This document shows, one piece after another, positions 43,536 to 54,226 of a stretch of DNA of 64,000 bases (positions are counted from its first letter, which is position 1; every line of letters starts with the position of its first letter). Position numbers and translations under genes: made by a program. The notes under the pieces are model-generated. The model ran no database searches. It was given only the letters and a program-made list of their open reading frames with translations, and was not told the DNA's origin. The DNA is from Lycocorax pyrrhopterus obiensis (taxonomy: Eukaryota > Chordata > Aves > Passeriformes > Paradisaeidae). The stretch is taken from contig JACSVZ010000007.1 of the NCBI GenBank assembly GCA_014706295.1, positions 55,566,975 through 55,630,974 of the forward strand, read 5' to 3'.

Positions 43536-46039
43536 GTCCTGCTGAAAGAGAGAGAAACAGTGGTGAACAAAAGGAAACCTAAAAACCGAATTTTGTTTAT
43601 GGGATGTTTTAAGGCCACATGAAACTGGTTAAATTTATTATTTCCAGATGATGGTATGAATTTTGGTCAGGGGTTACAGAAACTTAATTTGCTAGCTGGT
43701 GAAATCTAATCCCCCTCATTCCCCTGCCGTGTTCAGTGTTTCTTTGTGGCGAGCATATTCCAGCCCCGCAAGCTGCTGCTGTCCTCCAGTCTGCCTGGCA
43801 AAGGCAGGAGCTTTCCCCAGCCCTCCCACCACCCCTCATGAGTGCTGTGGCTGTGTCAAGAGAATCACTGGAACCCCTTCTCCCCACGTGCAGAGCAGAG
43901 AGCTCCGTGCTGTGCACCACAGTGAAAGACCTCCCTGGCTACAGAAATTGCCCAGCCTATGATCCAAGAGCAGCCAAAAGCAGCTCTTAGACTGCCCAAG
44001 GGCTGGACAGTGCATTTTGCAGCATGTACAAGTTGCTGTTGTGGACAAGGAGGGCCTTTCACACTGCTCAGGCACGAACACAAGCCCAGGGCAGATGTAG
44101 AGCCTGTCCAGCACCTCTGCCTGCAGTGCAGACCACATCTGCGCTACGTTCCGCAAGGAGCACACATCCACGTGTGCATTCACGTGTGCTCTCTGTACTG
44201 CAAATACCTGTACCCTGCACCGGGGTCTTCCCTGCCTCTGCAACACCCTGAATGCTGATCTAGTACATAATTAGTGTTTAATTACGGTCTGGGAAAGAGA
44301 CAATACATGCTTCTTCATAAGCTGGGGGAACAGGATGTCTGTTCCATCACAGGCTAGCTCTGCCACAGAGAAATCCAGTGTGGAGCCTGTCCCTTGGGCC
44401 ACAGAGGATCACAGCCTCTCCAGGGAGCAGCTGGGAGTAGGACGTGCATTTTGCTGCTCCATCACAGCAGCTGAGCTGGGGTAGGGCAATGACCATCCTC
44501 TCACACCTTCCCCTCTCAGTGCGGCCAACCGAGGTCTTACATCTACAGACAGAAGGGCATTATCAGGTTGCTCTCAGCTTTTCCAGAGCTCTCAAGAATG
44601 AGCTCCTGTCTCACCTGCTCTTAAACAGGAAGGCTGGGAACTCTGGCATCACTCCCTGCTCACCCTTTGTAGTCAGTTCACGATCTGTGATCAGCTCTCC
44701 CTGGAAGCAAAGGGGGTTAGAGAGTATCACCTAAAGGGATGCCATCAGAAGCACTCCAGCCACATTATCTGTGGAGTCAGTCCCTGCAGGAGCTCATTCC
44801 CTTTCTGACAATCCAACAAAACACCCTCACTGCACACAGGAGTCCCAGCGATGTGTGAGCAAATCCCAGGATTACATGATCAGGGACAATAAGCCCCACA
44901 TGCTCAAAAATCAAGCAAGTGCCAGGTAAGAAAAAGCACTGGTGGAATGGAGACATTTGTTACTGAGGTGGTAAATGTCCTTGTGGGAAAATTTGCAAAC
45001 CACTTCACTTGCCCTTCAAATGCAAACAAGGCTGGGTCGTGCCAACCACTGTGCCCCAGTTACTGAAACCAGTGTATTTTAAATATCCAAGAGGAAAATT
45101 GCTGTGCACCAATTCCTTGCATTGTATTTTTTTACCACTGTCCTTATTTGCAAATTTTTCTCCTGAGACATTTCTGAAAGCATTGGGTTTAGGCCTGCAT
45201 CGAAACGAGTTCCCCGAGGCTGGGGTGCCCCCTTGCTATCTCAACAGGAACTCAGTGCTGCCAGCCTGGCAGCTGCCTCAGGGTCTGTCAGATGGTCAGG
45301 AGGATGATGAGATATCTAGACACCCTTGAAGTCCTGATGGCTATTTGTCTTTCACTCACATTTCACTGTGAAGGGGTTGTGAATATTTAGTTGCTTAAAG
45401 AGAAAATTCTGTTCAAAACCCTCAGTTCATCCAAGCAGACTGTGCATTGCTCCCATCCCCAGTAGCAAAGTGATATTTTTCCCCTGAAAATATGGCTCTT
45501 GCTCTACAAAGACAGCTCCATTACGTAATCATGTCAATCAGCTGCCAATCACATCACTATGGTAACTGGGTGCCAAATACAATACTAAGATAAGCATTAA
45601 ATAGCTGCCAAATGAGGCCCTGTGTTCTCACCATCTCTAAACTTCCATCTTCCTTTTCTCCTCCTCTCTGTCTGCTCTTGATGTGCAGTTTGCACTTTCC
45701 TAACAGGGTCTCTGCAATGACTCCCTGCTCAGTGTCCTGCAGATATTGAGATACCACTGAGGTTGGAAAACAGGGTTGGCTGAAATTAATTATCAAATAA
45801 ATGTAAACCAAAGAAACTGTATTTTTTGTTGTTTTCTCTTATTTCATTTGGAGTCTCTTGCTACACCCTCCATTAGCCATGGCTGCTGTCCATGTCCTCC
45901 GAGCAGCCAATGACACAAGGAAAAGATGAGACCAAGGATCCTCTAACCTGTTATTATTCCTCCAACAGCAACAGATAATTAAGGAAAAGCTATGGGAAGC
46001 AGAGGAAATAAAGGAATTCTTCCAGCAGTCTGCAGCTCA
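43536..46039. other. Unique non-coding DNA, GC-richer in the first part
   Basis: 43720-44260 and 44340-44760 are GC-richer and open in up to five overlapping frames across both strands, which points to composition and not a gene. No splice structure, domain or repeat is recognised. Confidence 0.5.
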
Positions 46040-46322
46040 ATGACTTCCTGAGCTGGAAGTAACATCTGGAATATCTTAATTGCCCCTGATAGACCTCCCA
46101 CATCAAATCTGTTGCTCCCAATTTGAACTCATTTGCAATTTTTACAATTTTGGCCTCCACAACGCCCTGTGTCAAAAGGTTCCTCAATGTAATTAGTGCA
46201 CGGTGTGTGAAGTTCTTCTTTGTGTTTGGGTTAACCCCTCTCTTTGGGCATTTCCACTGACTGGCTCTTTGAATGTTATACAATGAAAAGTACTTTAATT
46301 CCCGTTCCCCTTTGAGTATTCC
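46040..46322 (-). repeat. Ancient CR1-like LINE 3' part, antisense
   Basis: The plus strand carries ATTTGAACTCATTTGCAATT, then TTGGCCTCCACAACGCCCTG, TGTCAAAAGGTTCCTCAATG, TAATTAGTGCACGGTGTGTG and AAGTTCTTCTTTGTGTTTGG. Near 46275-46315 come TTATACAATGAAAAGTACTT and AATTCCCGTTCCCC. The same order (GGCCTCCACAACATCCTGTGGCAA... GTTCCACAGGTTAACT... CTGTGTGAAGAAGTACTTCC) belongs to an old sauropsid CR1-type element. Heavily diverged. The 5' limit of the match on the plus strand may reach 46010. Confidence 0.6.
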
Positions 46323-46710
46323 TGGACCTAGCACCTGTTGTTTCAGTTATCAAAAACCACGGAAATGTTTTGTTTCCCTGATTATTTCCACATGCTGCAG
46401 GTTGAAAACACTGAAATGTTTCCATATTCAAAATGTTATAAATAATCCTCTTGGAAAATTCTCCCTGTGGTGATTTGAGCCCAGCCAAGGCAGAAGAGAA
46501 ATCAGACTTATCACTTCATGGGAAATCCTGCCGTTTTGACTTCTTTTCCAGTTTGAAAAAAGAGAACAGGTATAATTTTTGCCAAAATTAAACCCAAAGT
46601 GACTTTGGAGAGCTCCATGTTATTGCGTTCCAAGCAAGAAAATGTGTCCAATTGCATAAAAGTTGAAAAACAAACCCTGCCTTTCAAACAGGCATCTCAT
46701 AGTGAAAATC

Positions 46711-46756
46711 AGGAAAAAAAAAAAAAGAAAAAAAAAAAGAAAGAAAGAAAAAAAAG
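46711..46756. repeat. Purine-rich (A)n/(GAAA)n low-complexity tract
   Basis: A13, A11 and several GAAA units in succession. Confidence 0.92.
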
Positions 46757-48065
46757 TCTGTATGTCAAATACCATACTGTGAAATTTGATGTTTTGACAA
46801 CATCAGACACTTTGGGAATTTTGCCTCTGAACTGAAGTTTCATCCCCTCCAAATAAAAATCAAGCAATGTTCAGAAAATATAGCTATTTGGAAGGAAACC
46901 ATGCTGGTAAAAAATGTTCTCATGAGATGCCACACCATCACGTCTCATAGGTCGATCTCAGGGACAAGAAATGTGACCAGGATTTTATCCATGACTCTGC
47001 CCTGCTGAAAAGTGTTGGATTTACAGGCTGGGTGTCAGCTGTGTCCCAGTCTCCTGCTGCAAATGAGCCTGAGCTCACTGTGGCTGGAGTTTGCAGGGAC
47101 CCCACGGCCAGAGGGGATCCTGTGCCAGGGCATCTCTCTTGCTTGATGCCAGCTCAGATCTGCCAGAATGTCCCATCAGGAACCCCAGCCAGCTGTCCAG
47201 GGATGGTGTCCTCTAGAAATCGGGTGGCTGGTTGCTCCCCATAGCCAGGAGCCATGTGCACCATGGGACTGGGAGAAGAGGGAGGTGTTCTGCCATGAAG
47301 AAGCATTTATAGGGCCGCAGAGGCTGATTTCCTCCATGCCCCAGCAGCTGGGCCACGCTCATGAGCAGGCACGATGCCATCCTGACAGGTGGACTTCAGT
47401 GTAGGTAGCCAAAAGGTCACATTTGTGCCCAAAAGACATTTGTTGAAAGCGGATGCTGCGAGCCAGGAATAAGAAATAGTCTGGAGCTCCCACACATCAT
47501 TAATACAGCATAATCCCCACCACTGGATTAACAACAAAGATAAACATGGGGTTGTGGTAGGTAAGATACAGATTTCCTGATTATAGACCAGTGTAATATA
47601 TAAATTCTTTTTATTCCTTTTTGTCTTTCTTCTATACAATGGGCAAAAAGGGACTTCCCAAATTTGGTAACTATTTTGAGGGCTGTGTGTGTCATAAGGG
47701 TAGGGAAAAAAACCGACACAACCCAAACGTGCTTCACAGCTTTGGATGTGGATAGGAATACAGATTAATATGCTATTAATGTAATGCAATTAAGAGAAAG
47801 CTGATGTTATTTTTTGAGACAGACATTATTTCCCCATAGAAGAATAAATCAATTGTAATTATTGCACTTTCTGTAAGAATTTGCACATTTTACTCTAGGT
47901 CAAGTCTATCACTGAAATGAGGTACTACTATATTTTAGCTAGACTGAACAAAGGGCAGAGGCAGTGACAGGTACAACATGTAACTAATCACACTGCATGA
48001 GTAACAGTTCAAAAGCTAATGAGGGACAAACTAGACCTAAACACTCTCCTGAGTCCTTGCATTCT

Positions 48066-48087
48066 TTAAAAATAAAATAAAATAAAA
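48066..48087. repeat. Microsatellite (AAAAT)n
   Basis: Four AAAAT-type units just upstream of the TAGA microsatellite. Confidence 0.88.
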
Positions 48088-48099
48088 CCCAGTCAGAAA

Positions 48100-48100
<1 letters not shown>

Positions 48101-48133
<33 letters not shown>
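48101..48133. repeat. Microsatellite (TAGA)8
   Basis: Eight perfect TAGA units and one base, uninterrupted. Tetranucleotide repeats of this purity are usually length-polymorphic. Confidence 0.97.
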
Positions 48134-51100
48134 TAAAGAAGGAATAAAAGAGGCCAGCCTCTCTCTGCTTTTCTACCAGATCAGCAGTAACACAAATCCT
48201 CTTCTGCAGCTATTTATTGCCACCTGTCTTTGACATAGTCGAGCTATGACCCCTGCACCTGAAATGTGATACACAGGAGAAACAAAGGCATGAAGGGAAA
48301 GGGCTCAGCTTCCTCTCCTTAATTACCCCATGCAAAACAAAAGCCACCCGAGGAGTTTTTTGGAAAGGAAAACAGTACTGAGCACCCTTGCAGTTGCTGT
48401 GGACAAACGGGGTGTAAGGAAAATCCCCCACCAGGAATAGGGCCATGAGACATGACTGCCACCAGCATTCTCCTCCTGTCCCCCATGCAGAAACAGAAAT
48501 GCTCTAATTCCATTTGGGCACCAGAATTCTTCACTATATGGATAGCTGGTGTGAGGGGAGAGCTGCACCTTCAGGCAGCCAAGGCCAGGTGGAGATTTGG
48601 AGGAGAGGCAGAGGGGGTGATGCAAAACGGCTGCAAACGCCGTGTCTCTGAGCCAGATAACATCAAAGTGTGCTTGGAGCAGTCTGGAAGCCAGGCTGGG
48701 CAAGAGAGGATATGCCTCAGCTGTGCTTTCTTAACAGCTTTCTCAAAAAAAGAGGTTTTACGGAGTGGTGTCACATTTTCTTCGCTGCAAATTACTTGTA
48801 TCTAAAACCTGGTTACTTCCGATTTCTGATTGCACAGACCTTGTGTGTCCACAAGATTATTTCAGGATAAATCTGAACAACATCATTAAGCTTAAAGTAG
48901 TGGGATTCCCTGTGCTATGTCACTGCACAGATGGAGGCCTGTGGCACCTCTGGCATCCCACCAGGCGTGGGTGGACTCCTTCCTGTGATGCAGGAAGGCA
49001 CCACAGGTCTCAGCAGGGACGCTGCAGGTTTCCAACACGCGGGGACAATTATGACAGCTGCTGCCTCCCAGCTCAGACCAGTCCCAGGATGGTCCTTTTC
49101 CAGTCCAGTGTGAGATGTGGGAGGATTGAAGCTGGGCTTTTATGGCTTGATGCTGACAAGGGTGGAGGAGAGTTGTTCACAGAGCGAAGGAGGAGTTCCA
49201 TTGCTGCCTCCCAGCTTTTCTGTGGGAAAGGCCCATGGAAAAGCCTCCTTCTCCCCTACGGCTGCCAAACACAGCCCAGAGGAGACACTGAAAGTTTCAT
49301 GGCTTGAGATCACACCCTAGACTGAAAATAGGTCAAACACAGTTCATCTTCACTATTAAAATGAACATGAGCAAGTGTGTGGCTAAGCTTAACATAAATA
49401 CCCGATATTAGCAAGTTAATTTGCAAAGAACTGTAAAAGACACAATTTCTTTGTATCTTATGCTTGAAGATTTTCTTTGCATCTTGTTTGAATACTTGCT
49501 GGTGTACCTCTATACTATTGCAGTATCTTCAGCACTTGTATGTGTTGGATTTTCAACAAGCATCAAAAGCATCATGCTTTAAAGCTCTTTCATTCAGTCA
49601 GAGAATAGAAAGCTCTAAATAATTCCTGTTGTGTTTTTTCACATTACAATAACTAAAAACAACAGGAGCTAACCTGTTCCGTGTTTTCACGTCCCTCTAG
49701 CGACATGTTACAGGAAAGGCTTTAATTGATGCTTTGTCCTACACAAAAGGCAGGCTTTCAAGAGACACAAAACCTTGCAGACACCTCACTCCACAGAAGA
49801 TTTTCTCCAAGACTTCATTTTTTTGCAAGGACTTCACAGAAACCACCAGAAGTATATTAGTGACAAGAAACCCCTTACATGGTTGAACAGGGAAACTCTC
49901 CCAAGATTACATCCTTTTGATTCAAATGTGTAAAAACAAACAGCTAAAGGAATATACTTTTAACATCTTTCACAACTTTCCATTACCTTCACAGCACACC
50001 TTTGAACTTGATCAGGATTTCAGTTCTGTCTCCTGACAATTAAAAACCCACATAGTTAATGTGTATTCCCCTCTCCTACACAAGGTTAGTATGAAGTGCC
50101 AGGTGGATGCAGTGGGGCTGACCCCTGCTGATCCCAGCTCTGCGTCGTGTGCAGGGATCAGTCCCAGCACCCTGAGCTCCTGGATGCAGAAAGCACCGTG
50201 AGAGAGCTGCAGCCTGCCCGAGTCATTCCCCACCTCTCAGAGCTCCCCAGGAGGATCTGTCTGTGATAGACACCCCCACAAGTACATGGCTGATGGTTTC
50301 GGTTGGGTTTTTAAAGGATACACTCTGATGGAGGAGCTGGACTGAAGACATCTGTTTTCTATCAGTGTGCAAACTGATTCCCCTGGCACCTTGCTGGAGA
50401 GAGAGATGCCTTTGTCCCAGCGAGGAGATGAGGTTCATGCTGTTCCCCAGAGCCTTAAAGGGAGCATATACGCTGTAAAAACGATCCTGGCCAAAGCAGG
50501 ACAGGCTATGACCCAATCATCCTGCGTCCGTGCCCTTGCCCAGCTCTCACTGCATTTTCAAACCCCTACACACACCAGCCCCTCCCCGTTAACATTTCTC
50601 TTAAGTGGCTTATCTGTGACTGTCACATGCCATACACCCCTATCCATCTCCACAGTGTCTACAACATCCATGGTCAGTCCCAAGTGGCACTACCCCTGAG
50701 AGAGTTACAGGTCCCCACAATATCTTCCCCGTATTATGTTGGCCCTATCCACGTTTTATGCACCTCTTCCAAATGGTGTTTAACACCCAAAGCCAGCATG
50801 GAAGATCTCCAGAAAGGGCTAGTCCCTCCTGACCACTGCAGACAGACAATAGGTAAAAAGGGAGAAATTTTCCCTCCTGCTGGCTCTGCCTGTGTCAAAA
50901 CAGGGGAAAGAGGAAAAGGAAAGTGTGATCTACACGGAGTTATTTCAGACTGTCCCAGCTGAGAATCCAAAATTGAATATTTTGCAAAACAAGCTTTTAT
51001 CTTAACAAGCTCTATCTATTGATTCTATCGTATCGGCCTTTATGAATATTTCATGCATTCTCTCTTCTCCCCACTCCTTCCCCCATTTATTTGTTAAAGA

Positions 51101-52820
51101 GAACTTATTAAAACTGCAAAAAATGCATTTGAGGGGCATTTATTTTAAATACTTACAGGATGGTGTAATCAAAAACGTGTTTTAAAGATTTAGCAGAATC
51201 AAACATACAAGATTAAAGCAAGCAGAGGGCCAATTAACTATGTTACACAGTAACAGGGCAGTCAATAAGTCATAAAACCATCAAGTTGTCTTGGTGGTGA
51301 AATGTTTTTAATCATAACTAGATAAAAGCTATTCTGAAGACATGCACTATGCATTGAAAGTATCTTTAATGCACTTTTTAACTCTACTTTTTAAGGTACA
51401 GAATTTAAGGTCAGTTTGCAATAGCAGAAAATCCTCCGTGTACAAAATTCATATATATAATTTTTTTCAATTATATCAACAAAAAGGAGAAAGGGCTCAG
51501 CAGTGCAGAAAAGGTAAATACTGGCAGACAGAACTCACCATAAACATTCTTTCATTGTATTCGAACTGATCTGACTCTAAAATTTATATTGTAGGCCTCT
51601 TTACTAAATATGCATGTGAACACAGCCCTTCCTTTGCTAGAATGTGATCTTATAGTGACCAAAATCTGGGCCAGTAACAACTTTGTCACTAAGATTAGAC
51701 AAAAAGTGTTTTCAGTTTGCATGTCCACAGCTGGTGGGTGACAGAACCTCCTGACGATGAATGTAGTTTTTGCATTTACAGCAAACTCTGCGTCCCGCAG
51801 TTCTTTTATTTCCTCCATAGATGCAGCACGGACTATCCAAGTTCCTCTTGCAGAAAACATTCCAGTAACGGAAGAGAAGGGAGGTAGAATGAGGTGTTCC
51901 ATTTATCTCGTTGCCAGAGGAGCTTTTGAACAATGAACGTCACTTTTCCTTCCATTGCACTAAAACAAAACCCTGCTTCTTCAAAAAGCATCTATGAAAT
52001 TAGACCAGCACAACATTGATGGTATGAACTAGGGAATTAGATTTGCTGTACTTGAAGGAAACAATTGAGGAAGATTACAAAAGGAAGGGCAAACTCAAAG
52101 TCTTTAGCTATCATTAAAACTATTCATATCCTTAGCAAGGCAGAAAATTGGATCGCTCTCCTTCTGTTCATAATTTAATGGCTTCTGTTCAGTCACAGCC
52201 CTACCTACCTGCTTAAAAGCAAATTGTATGTAGCAGTGATGCACATTCATTACCATCCTCTCTCCAGATAATTTGACAGTTCCATGGCATGGTGCCACAG
52301 TTGGTCGTTATCTCTATCCCCAAGTATCACACTCTCCTGCAAGACGCTACAGTGACAAAGAAACTGCCAGCAGCTCCGTTTGGCTTTCCTCATCTGGTCA
52401 GCATCCACTCCAAGGGGAAGAGCTCCAGGGATTTCACAGAGCTAAGCGGGCATGAAACAGTCTCACCGCTCTTGCACTGAGCTGGTTTTGTTTGTTTATT
52501 TGGTTGGCTTTTTAAAAAATATTTAAATACGCACAGAATGAGCAGTTAACTGGAAATAATGAGGTGTGAAAAAGAACCTCTCACCCTTAAATACTGGAAA
52601 CTTCCCCCATTTCCTCTGACCAACTGGCTGCTTCTTAACCACTTGAGATTTTCTCAGGGGGCTCAGGGAAGTCAGTAAAGAAGACTTGGATGTTTATTCA
52701 ATTCTCCATCCCAATACAAGTTTGCTGTTATCCCAGTATGTTCCACCACCACAGACTTTTGCATGCAGAGGTGAATAGCTGATCAGTCCAACAAGAAGTT
52801 TATTACAAAATTGATGTTAC

Positions 52821-52838
52821 AAAAAAAAAAAAAAAAAA
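52821..52838. repeat. Poly-A run (A18)
   Basis: Eighteen A followed by GAAACAACC. No retroposon body is recognised upstream. Confidence 0.9.
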
Positions 52839-53787
52839 GAAACAACCTCCAACTCCATAATTTTCCGCGTTATTGTCAAATGCACCACCATTTAGACTCG
52901 ATTTGCATGATTTACTGTGCATATGTTTTTTCTCTGTCTTCAAGCCCAGAATTATTTCCTATTGAGGCTATATCAGCTGCTGGTGCTTGCAGATTGTCTT
53001 TGTCCTTTCCAACCTGCAAAATATCATCTGCAGAATCCAAATCACTGTCTGCCTATTCTCTTATCTTCTACTTCTTTTACCCATCAATAGCCAAGCTGTG
53101 CTGTTCAGTAACTACAGCATATTGTAGGAAGAAACTGATAAGTACATCAAACAGCATTCACAGACTACACACAAACATGTGCCACTGACATTTTTTATTG
53201 CCTGTGACAAGTCACCCATCCCCACGCAGTCTTTCCAGATGCATAATGCAGATTTCAAATGCAAGTCACTGTAGGTACTCTTTATTATAATGAACTTATG
53301 CATATATAATCACAGCTAGAATTTGTAAAGCATATGTGGACAAAAATTATATTTCTTTCTAGAATTACAAAAAAAGAAGAGATTACTATGAAACTATAAA
53401 ATGGAAGAGCTAAATTTAATATTTAACCAAGGACTGATCAGATAGTATCCTGTGATTTATTTCCCCTTAGCTAAGGTATGGTAACTGGTCTTATGTGACT
53501 TCCACATCTGTTGCTCTGCAAAGTAATATCCACTTTGTGTAAAATTCACACCACTGATCTGGCTTGTGCTCCAGGTGACAAAGAGTTCATACATAGTTGG
53601 TTACTGAGGATTAGTCAAAGAGGGGCAACTCTTTAAACTACTTGGGTTTTTTGTGACCTGCTCATTGCCATCTGAAACAATCTTTGTATTTTTCTGAACA
53701 CCTGCAAACTCCCCAGTGACCACAACTCACTTAAAAAGAAGTTTGCAAAGCTTAAAGCAAATTTTCATCTCTTGGCTGAAAATTAAT

Positions 53788-54226
53788 GCAGAAGCTGGTC
53801 AAGGGTCTGGAGTACAAATCTTATGAGGAGCAGCTGAGGGAGCTGGGGGTGCTTATCTTGGAGGAAAGGAGCCTCAGGGGGGATTTTATCAATCTCTACA
53901 ACTACCTGAAAGCAGGCTGTAGTGAGGTGAAGGTCTGTCTCTTCTCTCAGGCAACCAGCAATAGGACAAGGGAAAAAGGTCTCAGATTGCACCAGGGGAG
54001 ATTTAGGCTGGATATTAGGAATAATTTCTTCCCTGGAAAGGTTGTCAAGCATTGAAATGGGCTGCCAGGGAAGTGGCAGAGGCACCATTTGTGCAAGTGT
54101 TCAGAAGACAAACAGATGTGGCACTTGGGGATATGGTTACATGGTGAACACAGCAGTGCTAGGTTATTGGTTGGACTTGATGATCTTAGAGGTTTTTCCA
54201 ACCTTGGTAATTCTAGGATTCTATGG
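53788..54226 (+). repeat. CR1 LINE 3' end, sense, best preserved copy in the window
   Basis: 5'-truncated CR1 whose plus strand codes for the C-terminal part of ORF2 and keeps the terminal 3' repeat. An 89-codon frame (53786-54055) reads with [34 protein letters not shown] and VVKH, matching the CR1 ORF2 C-terminus (YEERLRELG... LRGDL... YNYLK... LDIRKNFF... VVKHWN). It stops at 54053-54055, where the conserved Trp codon TGG of KHWN has become TGA. A non-coding tail follows: GGTTGGACTTGATGATCTTA, then TTTTCCAACC, ending ATTCTAGGATTCTATGG, two copies of the CR1 terminal octamer. ORF2 normally encodes an endonuclease and reverse transcriptase; neither catalytic domain is present, so this piece is inert. 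Confidence 0.95.

Larger units (their letters stand above)
46323..53787. other. Unique non-coding DNA with simple repeats
   Basis: No gene is recognised. Tracts at 46711-46756 (A/G), 48066-48087 (AAAAT), 48101-48133 (TAGA) and 52821-52838 (A18) are listed separately. 47030-47400 and 48400-49300 are GC-richer and open in several frames, the longest 180 codons from 48765, without resemblance to any protein. A small perfect hairpin CCTTCCTG/CAGGAAGG sits at 48978-48998. A 73-codon cysteine-containing frame on the minus strand (51712-51933) is discussed in the findings. Confidence 0.5.

Noticed and set aside
48978..48998. Small hairpin CCTTCCTG/CAGGAAGG
   Set aside because: An 8-bp stem is within chance expectation for 64 kb; listed only in passing.
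48765..49307. 180-codon open frame on the plus strand
   Set aside because: It lies in GC-richer DNA with other overlapping frames and has no family resemblance. The product is low in structure-like patterning.
52990..53060. Possible antisense CR1 (AATATCATCTGCAGAATCC)
   Set aside because: A single short word without the expected neighbours in order.
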